Positions 1-5,173 of a stretch of 5,173 bases of DNA are shown in pieces; position 1 is the stretch's first letter; each line of letters begins with the position of its first letter. A program made the position numbers and the translations under genes. Source of the DNA: Clostridiaceae bacterium (GTDB lineage: Bacteria; Bacillota; Clostridia; Oscillospirales; Acutalibacteraceae). The DNA is taken from positions 1 through 5,173 of the forward strand of contig CAJGCQ010000082.1 in assembly GCA_904501875.1 (NCBI GenBank), in the 5' to 3' direction. The notes beneath the pieces are model-generated. The model had not been told where the DNA came from and did no database searches. It saw only the letters and a list, made by a program, of their open reading frames with translations.

Positions 1-18
1 TATTTTTTAGAGGGAGTG

Positions 19-27
19 TGTTAAAAT
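19..27 (+). promoter_or_regulatory. Possible extended -10 promoter for the deacetylase gene
   Basis: The bases TGTTAAAAT fit an extended -10 element: TG, one base, then TAAAAT, which matches TATAAT at five of six positions. Transcription would start near base 34, leaving a leader of about 45 bases before the GTG start at 80. Any -35 box would fall at or beyond the left window edge, so it cannot be judged. If the call is right, the TTG at 32 lies at or before the transcript start and cannot be the initiation codon. This is inference from one short motif. Confidence 0.35.
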
Positions 28-65
28 AGAATTGCGGATTTTTTCTGGCAGGAATAATAAATGTG

Positions 66-71
66 AAAGGA
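66..71 (+). promoter_or_regulatory. Ribosome binding site deciding the deacetylase start
   Basis: AAAGGA lies 8 bases before the GTG at 80, which is ideal spacing. The other purine-rich stretch, AGGGAG at 11-16, is 15 bases from the in-frame TTG at 32, which is too far for efficient initiation. The ATG at 61 is out of frame. GTG 80 is therefore preferred. Confidence 0.6.
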
Positions 72-79
72 CCAAAAAA

Positions 80-1081
80 GTGAAATTCTTTAAATCGGCT
101 ACAAACATCATCCTCATATGTATTATTTTTGTTCTTGTCGGTGCGCTTGTCTGTTCACTGTTAGTTATCAAAAAGAAGGATAACTACATAAAATCTGCAA
201 AGGCTCAAATTTCGGAAAATGATAGTCTAATCGAAGATTCCGAGACGTTAATAGCTGAATACGAAAAGCAAATAGCTGAGAAGGACCAAGCGAATAGTGA
301 CATTGCTTCGCAGCTGGAGGCTGCTAAGAACGAAAAAAAGAAGCTTGAGGATGAAAATGCGGCACTTAAGAAGAAAATTGAAACCTTAAGCGCACAAAAG
401 GCAGCTGATGCGGCGGCGGTATCGTCGCCGCAGTCCCCTGTGCCGAGCGGTGAAAAGGTCTGCTATCTGACATTTGACGACGGTCCATCCAAAAACACTC
501 CGCTAATTCTTGATATACTCAAAAATTATAACGCAAAGGCAACCTTTTTTGTTATAAACTCTGCAGATATAGGCTATATTCAAAGAATTCACAATGAAGG
601 TCATACGGTGGGTCTTCACACTGCGAGCCATAATTACGCACAATTATATTCAAGCACGGATGCTTATTTTAATGACCTACAGCTGCTTTCGGACAAGGTT
701 GAAAGTATTATAGGTATAAGACCTACGGTTATGAGATTTCCGGGCGGAAGCAGTAATAAGGCAAGTGCGAAATACTGCGCAGGGATTATGTCTCAGCTTG
801 TAACCCTCGTTCAGGAAAAGGGATACTCATATTTTGACTGGAATATTTCCTCGGGAGATGCTGACTCCACCACGCCGAGCTACACTTATATAAGAAATAA
901 TGTTCTTAACAACGCAAGAAACAAGAACTCCATATGCGTGCTTATGCACGACGCTGCGGCTAAAACCACAACGGTGCAGGCTCTGCCCGAAATAATAGAG
1001 GGGCTTACAAATATGGGCTATCGATTTGAGGCATTAACCCCCGAAGCCTACGGATACCACCACAAAAATCTTAATAATTGA
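80..1081 (+). CDS. Membrane-anchored coiled-coil polysaccharide deacetylase (NodB domain, CE4)
   Basis: This is probably an extracytoplasmic enzyme that removes acetyl groups from N-acetylated sugars, most likely in peptidoglycan or another wall glycan; the substrate is inferred. From GTG 80 the protein has 333 residues. A short basic start (MKFFK) precedes one membrane segment at about residues 9-30 with no obvious signal peptidase site, so it is likely a signal anchor. A Lys/Glu/Ala-rich coiled coil covers about 35-106, followed by an Ala/Pro/Ser linker to about 124. The NodB domain spans about 127-324. All family motifs are visible: TFDDGP at 131-136 (Asp133 catalytic base, Asp134 metal ligand), HTASH at 180-184 (His180 and His184 metal ligands), RFPGGS at 219-224, DWNISSGD at 253-260, and LMHD with His290 as the catalytic acid. 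The enzyme should be active. A longer reading from TTG 32 gives 349 residues but has poor ribosome-site spacing. The gene converges on yfcE. Confidence 0.9.
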   Translation: MKFFKSATNIILICIIFVLVGALVCSLLVIKKKDNYIKSAKAQISENDSLIEDSETLIAEYEKQIAEKDQANSDIASQLEAAKNEKKKLEDENAALKKKIETLSAQKAADAAAVSSPQSPVPSGEKVCYLTFDDGPSKNTPLILDILKNYNAKATFFVINSADIGYIQRIHNEGHTVGLHTASHNYAQLYSSTDAYFNDLQLLSDKVESIIGIRPTVMRFPGGSSNKASAKYCAGIMSQLVTLVQEKGYSYFDWNISSGDADSTTPSYTYIRNNVLNNARNKNSICVLMHDAAAKTTTVQALPEIIEGLTNMGYRFEALTPEAYGYHHKNLNN

Positions 1082-1089
1082 TATTTTAA

Positions 1090-1122
1090 AACGGCTGAAC
1101 TGCAATTTGCATTTCAGCCGTT
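1090..1122. terminator. Bidirectional intrinsic terminator between convergent genes
   Basis: The perfect 10-bp inverted repeat AACGGCTGAA / TTCAGCCGTT closes a 13-base loop. It sits in the 45-base gap between the deacetylase stop codon (1081) and the yfcE stop codon (1127). The stem is followed by AATTTTAT on the plus strand and TTTAAAATAT on the minus strand. Both tails are U-rich but interrupted, so it could serve both transcripts with moderate strength. Confidence 0.8.
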
Positions 1123-1126
1123 AATT

Positions 1127-1672
1127 TTATACCTTAAACTGATTGTATATTTCACCGTTTTCAAGGTTTTTCCAGCAAAACACACCCTTTTCGCTTATCA
1201 TATAGCTGTGGGGACTGTCTTCCTTAGGAATGGAAACCGAGCCGCAGTTCATATAAATATAATCCTCGTGCTGAGTGCATTTAGGTATATGAGTGTGGCC
1301 GTTTAAAAGAATATCCCCATGAGAAAGCGGCGGAAGGTTATTTTCGTTATATATATGCCCATGGGTAGCGTAAATAATGCGTTCTCCTACAGGTATTACC
1401 CCGTAATCCGCAAGAACGGGAAAGCCAAGCACCATCTGGTCAACCTCGGTATCGCAGTTGCCCCGAACACAGAATATCTTACTTTTAAGGGGATTAAGTA
1501 AAGAAATTACGGTTTTAGGTGCATATTCTTGCGGTAAATCGTTGCGGGGCCCGTGATACAGAATATCACCGAGCAACAAAATTCTATCTGCTTTTTCGCT
1601 TTCAAAAGCTTCTATCAACTTTTTGCAGTAATAGGCAGAGCCGTGAATGTCCGATGCAATCATTAATTTCAT
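1127..1672 (-). CDS. yfcE: YfcE-family metal-dependent phosphodiesterase
   Basis: This is a cytoplasmic calcineurin-like metallophosphoesterase of 181 residues, close in length and sequence to E. coli YfcE (184 residues, a Mn-dependent phosphodiesterase of uncertain natural substrate). The dinuclear metal-site motifs are all visible: SDIHG with Asp8 and His10, LLGD with Asp36, RGNCD with Asn72, THGH with His104, and NGHTH with His126 and His128. The YfcE-type signatures HGPRN (40-44), YAP (50-52), EVDQM (76-80) and GSVSIPK (144-150) are also present. I place the start at ATG 1672 because the product then begins MKLM like E. coli YfcE, and an AGGTG ribosome site ends 6 bases upstream. The in-frame GTG at 1681 lies inside that ribosome site and would add only three residues. 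It is the last gene of the minus-strand operon, 9 bases after uppP. Its physiological substrate cannot be told from the sequence. Confidence 0.93.
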   Translation of the reverse strand: MKLMIASDIHGSAYYCKKLIEAFESEKADRILLLGDILYHGPRNDLPQEYAPKTVISLLNPLKSKIFCVRGNCDTEVDQMVLGFPVLADYGVIPVGERIIYATHGHIYNENNLPPLSHGDILLNGHTHIPKCTQHEDYIYMNCGSVSIPKEDSPHSYMISEKGVFCWKNLENGEIYNQFKV

Positions 1673-1678
1673 ATCGAA

Positions 1679-1683
1679 CACCT
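1679..1683 (-). promoter_or_regulatory. yfcE ribosome binding site overlapping the uppP stop codon
   Basis: AGGTG on the minus strand shares its first two bases with the uppP TAG stop (1684-1682) and lies 6 bases before ATG 1672. Ribosomes ending uppP would stop directly on this site, which suggests translational coupling. The site contains the alternative GTG at 1681, which argues against that codon as the start. Confidence 0.6.
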
Positions 1684-2530
1684 ATGCAAAAATCAAAAAA
1701 TAAGCGAGCACGATTATACCAAGAACAATTCTGTACCGGCCAAATGCGGTAAAATCGTGTTTTCTGATATAGCTCATAAGGAACTTGATTACCAGAACAG
1801 AAACTATGAATGCAGTCACCATACCTACAAGCAATACCGCAAGCTCTGCAGAGGTGAAATTAAGACCAAACTTTAAAAGCTTAATAAAGCTTGCACCGAA
1901 CATAACGGGAACTGCGAGATAAAAGCTAAATTCTGCCGCTGCAACTCGGGAAACACCGATTATAATAGCGCCTAAAATGGTCGAGCCGCTTCGTGAAGTA
2001 CCAGGTATCAACGAAAGCGCCTGAAAAAGACCAATAATCAGGGCTGTCTTATAAGAAATATCCGAAATACTGTTGTATTTAGGGCTTGTTCCTCGATTAC
2101 GGCGCTCAATAAATATAAAGAGCACGCCGTAAATAATAAGCATCGCTGAAACTACGATATAATTGTGAAAATACTTTTCAAACACATCATCAAGTGGAAT
2201 ACCGATTATCGCCGCAGGAAGCATTGCAACAATAACCTTGAACCACATATCCATTGTGTCCTTCTTGATTATTCCGCCGCCCTTTGTTATGTAGTTATAG
2301 CCCTTTGTCTTATCAAGTGTAAAAGGCCATAGCTTTTTCAAAAAAATTACCACAACCGCAAGTATTGCTCCGAGCTGAATTACAACATTGAACATTTCCT
2401 TAAAATCTTCGCCCATACCAAGCTTGATAAATTCATCGGCCAAAATAAGGTGGCCCGTACTACTTATCGGCAGCCATTCGGTAATTCCCTCTATAATACC
2501 TAAAAAAATTGATTTAAGAATTTCTAACAT
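1682..2530 (-). CDS. uppP: Undecaprenyl-diphosphatase UppP (BacA family)
   Basis: This integral membrane enzyme dephosphorylates undecaprenyl diphosphate to undecaprenyl phosphate, regenerating the lipid carrier for peptidoglycan and surface polysaccharides. Overproduction of the family gives bacitracin resistance. The product has 282 residues, close to the usual 265-285, and is hydrophobic with several membrane segments. Both family signatures are intact: EGITEWLPISSTGH at 14-27, carrying catalytic Glu14, Glu18 and His27, and PGTSRSGST at 176-184, with Arg180 as the expected phosphate-binding residue. The C-terminal FGRYRIVLG segment is also typical. I choose ATG 2530 because GGAG (2541-2538) lies 7 bases upstream. 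The in-frame ATG at 2536 is only 1 base from that site and would add Met-Asp. The gene starts 35 bases after glgA, with no convincing terminator between, and 9 bases before yfcE, so co-transcription with the glycogen genes is likely. Confidence 0.96.
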   Translation of the reverse strand: MLEILKSIFLGIIEGITEWLPISSTGHLILADEFIKLGMGEDFKEMFNVVIQLGAILAVVVIFLKKLWPFTLDKTKGYNYITKGGGIIKKDTMDMWFKVIVAMLPAAIIGIPLDDVFEKYFHNYIVVSAMLIIYGVLFIFIERRNRGTSPKYNSISDISYKTALIIGLFQALSLIPGTSRSGSTILGAIIIGVSRVAAAEFSFYLAVPVMFGASFIKLLKFGLNFTSAELAVLLVGMVTAFIVSVLVIKFLMSYIRKHDFTAFGRYRIVLGIIVLAYFLIFA

Positions 2531-2537
2531 ATCCATT

Positions 2538-2541
2538 CTCC
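2538..2541 (-). promoter_or_regulatory. Ribosome binding site deciding the uppP start
   Basis: GGAG on the minus strand is 7 bases from ATG 2530 but only 1 base from ATG 2536. The spacing favours the downstream ATG and an N terminus beginning MLEILK, two residues shorter than the longest reading. Confidence 0.6.
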
Positions 2542-2565
2542 AAAAAGCGCTAAGAAATTGCCGGC

Positions 2566-3987
2566 TTAATTGCCGAGAATTTCCTTATATAATTTAATAT
2601 ATGCGTTAGCCGAAGTTCCCCAGCTATTGTCGCAATTCATTGCCCGTTTCCTTAAAATATTCCAGCCGTCCTTATCGCTAAATCCGGCAAGCGCACGCCA
2701 AACAGCGTCTTGCATTTCGTGGGCGTTGTAGTTCTTAAAAGTAAATCCGTTACCCTCGCAGTCGCCGCTGTCGGAAATAGTATCGTTAAGACCGCCTGTC
2801 TCCCTTACAATCGGTATCGTACCGTAACGGAGAGCCACCATTTGGGCAAGTCCGCAAGGCTCGCTTTGGCTTGGCATTAGGAAAATATCCGCACCTGCAT
2901 ATATTCGGTGTGCAAGTTGAGGATTAAAACCAAGCTTCAGAGCAACCTTATCGGGGTACTTCTGTGCTATTTCGTGGAAGAAGGTTTCAAACTCCCACTC
3001 GCCCGAGCCTAAAACAACAAATTGCAGGTCGGCTCTAAGGAGTTCTTCAAAAACCCGCTTTACAAGGTCAAATCCCTTATGCTTTACAAGGCGTGTCACC
3101 ATTCCGATAACAGGCACCTGCGGTTTTTCGGGCAGACCCATTTCATTCTGCAACATTTTTTTATTATACGACTTGTCTTTTAAAGTGTCAACATTGAAAT
3201 TTTTATAGATAAGCGGGTCGGTTTCAGGATTATATACCTCGTAATCAATACCGTTTACAATGCCCGTAAGCTTGTATGTAAACTGTTTTAGGATATTGTC
3301 CAGTCCGTGAGAATAATAAGGCTGTAAAATTTCATTAGCATATGTGGGAGATACGGTTGTCACTTTATCAGCACACTGAATACCACCCTTCATAAAGTTT
3401 ACACAGCCGTCATACTCAATAATGCTCTGGCTTTCGTACGGTATACCAAGCACATCACCGTTAAGGTCAAGCCCGTATTTGCCCTGATATTGAATGTTAT
3501 GAATAGTAAATACCGTCTTAATATCACGGTATGTGTCTGTGCCTCGGTACATAGTGTTAAGGTAAACGGGAACAAGTGCGCTCTGCCAATCGTTGCAGTG
3601 AATAATATCGGGAGTAAAGCCGATATGCGGAATTATATCCAGCACCGCACGGGAGAAAAAGGCATAGCGCTCGGCATCGTCATAATAGCCGTAAAGTCCG
3701 TCACGGCCGAAATAATACTGATTATCGATAAAGTAGTATATCATTCCGTCGATATGGGCTTCAAATATACCGCAGTACTGGCGTCTCCACGCAACCGATA
3801 CGGTAATGCTTTTAACAAAGGTCATTTTTTCCCGCATTTCTGCGCTTATGCAATTGTAAAGGGGCATAACCACCCTGCAACCCACAAACCTGCGGCGCAG
3901 AGCCTTAGGCAAAGCGCCCGCAACATCGGCAAGTCCCCCTGTCATTGCAAAGGGTAAAACCTCACTTGAGACAAATAATACTTTCAT
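2566..3987 (-). CDS. glgA: Glycogen synthase GlgA (ADP-glucose, GT5 family)
   Basis: This cytoplasmic GT-B fold glycosyltransferase transfers glucose from ADP-glucose to the non-reducing end of an alpha-1,4-glucan. Its 473 residues match the usual 470-490. The N-terminal domain begins MKVLFVSSEVLPF and has the TGGLADVAGALP donor loop (16-27), CNDWQ (131-135, with Asp133) and TIHNIQYQGKY (161-171, with His163). The C-terminal domain has NGID (245-248), TRLVKHKGFD (298-307, with Arg299 and Lys304), GSGE (327-330), SEPCGL (375-380, with the catalytic-region Glu376) and RETGGL (395-400). One oddity is Met15, where the best-studied enzymes have the Lys of KTGGL that contacts ADP-glucose. The remaining active-site residues are present, so I still call it a functional synthase. 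ATG 3987 has AAAGGA 9 bases upstream (4002-3997), immediately after the glgD stop. The gap to glgD is 15 bases, supporting a glgC-glgD-glgA operon. Confidence 0.96.
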   Translation of the reverse strand: MKVLFVSSEVLPFAMTGGLADVAGALPKALRRRFVGCRVVMPLYNCISAEMREKMTFVKSITVSVAWRRQYCGIFEAHIDGMIYYFIDNQYYFGRDGLYGYYDDAERYAFFSRAVLDIIPHIGFTPDIIHCNDWQSALVPVYLNTMYRGTDTYRDIKTVFTIHNIQYQGKYGLDLNGDVLGIPYESQSIIEYDGCVNFMKGGIQCADKVTTVSPTYANEILQPYYSHGLDNILKQFTYKLTGIVNGIDYEVYNPETDPLIYKNFNVDTLKDKSYNKKMLQNEMGLPEKPQVPVIGMVTRLVKHKGFDLVKRVFEELLRADLQFVVLGSGEWEFETFFHEIAQKYPDKVALKLGFNPQLAHRIYAGADIFLMPSQSEPCGLAQMVALRYGTIPIVRETGGLNDTISDSGDCEGNGFTFKNYNAHEMQDAVWRALAGFSDKDGWNILRKRAMNCDNSWGTSANAYIKLYKEILGN

Positions 3988-4002
3988 TGTGCTGTTTCCT
4001 TT

Positions 4003-5121
4003 CTAAACTACCTGATTCTTTTTGACAAATACGCATTTTTCAGGCGTTCCCTTCAAAATCATATTATCCCCTATAGCAGCGTTTTTATCAGCTATAACAT
4101 TCTTTATATCCGCCGCTGTTCCGACAGCGGTTTCCTGCATTAAAATACAGTTTTCAACTACCGCATCCTTTTCGACAGTAACGCCGCGGAAAAGAATACT
4201 GTTTTTAACCGTACCGTTTATAACACAACCGTCGGCTATAATGCTGTTTTTAACATTTGCCTTTGTGCCGTAGCGTGTCGGCATATCGTCACGGGTCTTT
4301 GTAAATACGGGACGGCCCCTGCCGAATAGCTGACGGCGTACATTTGTGTCAAGCAGTGCCATACTGGCCTTATAGTAAGCGTCGGTACCGTTAAGCACTG
4401 CGAAAAACTCATTATGACGGAAGCCGTAAATCCTTAACTTGTCGGTCATATGTGCAATTACATCAGCAGTAAAGCTTACCTGACCTTCAGAATACGCTTC
4501 CTCAACAAGGCTCATCAAAAGCTTGCGTGAAAGAATAATACTTCCTGCAAAATAATCGGCATCCTCGTCTGCCTTAGGCTCGAAACCAATGCTTTCTATT
4601 CTGTCATCGCCGTTCATTTTAAAAAGCATTAAATCCGCATTATTTACAGGCGGTTTCCCATTGTGGTATACAAGGGTAATATCGGCCTTTTTCTCAATGT
4701 GGCTCTTAAGGGCCGCACTGAAATTGATATTCGCAATTGTATCCGCATTGCAAAGCACTATATACTCCGCATTACAGCGGTCTATGTAATCAATAGCACC
4801 ATGCAGAGCATCAACCGTGCCGTTATAGCGCTTTGTGCCGCTTGTAACATATGGCGGCAAGAGATAAAGTCCGCCGTTTTTACGGTCAAGATCCCAGTAA
4901 ACGCCGTTGCCTACATGGTCCATAAGCGAGCGGTAATTTTCCTTTGTGATTATACCAACACTCGAAACGCCCGCATTTACAAGATTTGAAAGCGGAAAAT
5001 CGATAAGGCGGTATCTTGCTCCAAAGGGTACTGAGGCCATAGACCTCTTGGAGGTAAGTCTTTTAAGCAGAGTATCGTTAATATTAGCAAATATAATTCC
5101 CGCAACTGCAGAAGTTCTCAT
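4003..5121 (-). CDS. glgD: GlgD, non-catalytic-type subunit of glucose-1-phosphate adenylyltransferase
   Basis: This is a GlgC paralogue that in Bacillota pairs with GlgC to form ADP-glucose pyrophosphorylase, which makes ADP-glucose from ATP and glucose 1-phosphate. It has 372 residues. The nucleotidyltransferase-like domain covers about 1-250, with VPFGARYRLIDFPLSN at 31-46, which is shared with GlgC. A left-handed beta-helix of hexapeptide-like repeats fills about 287-366. Catalytic features of GlgC are degenerate: the GGxGTRL nucleotide loop is replaced by a segment around residues 8-22 (IIFANINDTL), the GDH motif reads CNAD (124-127), and the glucose-1-phosphate FVEKP motif is not recognisable around 178-185. 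This is the expected GlgD pattern and suggests a regulatory or stabilising role rather than catalysis. ATG 5121 has a strong AGGAGG 7 bases upstream. The start overlaps the probable glgC stop as ATGA, and glgA follows 15 bases downstream. Confidence 0.95.
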   Translation of the reverse strand: MRTSAVAGIIFANINDTLLKRLTSKRSMASVPFGARYRLIDFPLSNLVNAGVSSVGIITKENYRSLMDHVGNGVYWDLDRKNGGLYLLPPYVTSGTKRYNGTVDALHGAIDYIDRCNAEYIVLCNADTIANINFSAALKSHIEKKADITLVYHNGKPPVNNADLMLFKMNGDDRIESIGFEPKADEDADYFAGSIILSRKLLMSLVEEAYSEGQVSFTADVIAHMTDKLRIYGFRHNEFFAVLNGTDAYYKASMALLDTNVRRQLFGRGRPVFTKTRDDMPTRYGTKANVKNSIIADGCVINGTVKNSILFRGVTVEKDAVVENCILMQETAVGTAADIKNVIADKNAAIGDNMILKGTPEKCVFVKKNQVV

Positions 5122-5171
5122 ATTTTCTCCTCCTCACAGACATTTTCGGTTATCATTTTCTTAGCTCCGAC
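5118..5171 (-). CDS. glgC: C-terminal tail of the upstream gene, probably glgC (partial)
   Basis: Reading leftward from base 5171, one frame stays open to the window edge and gives VGAKKMITENVCEEEKI, then TGA at 5120-5118. The other two frames of this strand hit stops within seven codons. The TGA overlaps the glgD ATG as ATGA, a classic coupling arrangement. glgC normally lies directly upstream of glgD in Bacillota, and the tail would fit the end of a GlgC beta-helix. Only 17 residues are visible, so the identity rests mainly on gene order; the catalytic part lies outside the window. Confidence 0.6.
   Translation of the reverse strand, partial: VGAKKMITENVCEEEKI
5129..5134 (-). promoter_or_regulatory. 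glgD ribosome binding site inside the glgC tail
   Basis: AGGAGG on the minus strand lies 7 bases before ATG 5121, a near-perfect Shine-Dalgarno match. It falls within the codons for three consecutive Glu residues (GAG GAG GAG) at the end of the upstream reading frame, so the same bases encode protein and recruit ribosomes for glgD. Confidence 0.8.
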
Positions 5172-5173
5172 AA

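Noticed and set aside
1..31. AGGGAG at 11-16 as ribosome site for an ATA start at 26 or TTG at 32
   Set aside because: ATA is very rarely used as a start, and the spacing to TTG is 15 bases. GTG 80 has a better-placed site.
1319..1752. Plus-strand open frames opposite yfcE and the end of uppP
   Set aside because: They are antisense to conserved metallophosphoesterase and UppP motifs, and their products match nothing I recognise.
2562..2575. Inverted repeat CGGCTTAATTGCCG at the end of glgA as a terminator
   Set aside because: The stem is only 4 bp with a 6-base loop and has no following run of U on the minus strand, so it is too weak to separate glgA from uppP.
2556..2575. Two copies of AATTGCCG at 2556-2563 and 2568-2575
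   Set aside because: Two 8-base copies at a gene end are easily chance, and no wider repeat array is present.
3490..3957. A 155-codon open frame on the plus strand, antisense to glgA
   Set aside because: It is Cys/Val/Asn-rich with no recognisable domain and lies wholly inside glgA, whose protein has intact family motifs. It is a shadow of glgA codon use.
4663..4989. Plus-strand open frames of 60-108 codons opposite glgD
   Set aside because: These overlap a clear GlgD coding region, have no recognisable domains and no supporting neighbours.

Overview
The window looks like an ordinary chromosomal stretch from a low-to-moderate GC Gram-positive bacterium, most likely an anaerobic clostridium of the Ruminococcus/Oscillospiraceae type. 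The reasons are purine-rich AGGAGG-like ribosome binding sites, the paired GlgC/GlgD form of ADP-glucose pyrophosphorylase (a Bacillota trait), and a membrane-anchored coiled-coil polysaccharide deacetylase of a common Bacillota type. The genus is inference. I see no tRNA, rRNA, CRISPR, insertion sequence, phage gene or other mobile element.

Layout: bases 1-79 hold a probable extended -10 promoter and leader. Bases 80-1081 (+) encode a membrane-anchored coiled-coil protein ending in a NodB polysaccharide deacetylase domain. Bases 1090-1122 form a 10-bp hairpin that can terminate transcription from both sides. Everything to the right is on the minus strand and reads leftward as one tight gene string: the last codons of a probable glgC (5118-5171), glgD (5121-4003), glgA (3987-2566), uppP (2530-1682) and yfcE (1672-1127). 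The junctions, in order, are a 4-base ATGA overlap, 15 bases, 35 bases and 9 bases. This looks like one operon with its promoter beyond the right edge.

How the genes work together: GlgC with GlgD would make ADP-glucose, and GlgA would polymerise it into alpha-1,4-glucan, giving a glycogen storage module. UppP recycles undecaprenyl diphosphate, the lipid carrier for peptidoglycan and surface glycans. YfcE is a small metal-dependent phosphodiesterase with no clear pathway. The convergent deacetylase probably edits a cell-wall glycan. Storage-glucan and envelope-carrier genes therefore share a transcript, though this may be neighbourhood rather than function.

No novel system is evident. The points most worth a second look are the glgC tail at the window edge, whose Glu codons are also the glgD ribosome binding site; a Met where GlgA usually has the Lys of its KTGGL motif; the degenerate active site of GlgD; and start-codon corrections for the deacetylase, uppP and yfcE. 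Every intergenic gap is shorter than 80 bases.
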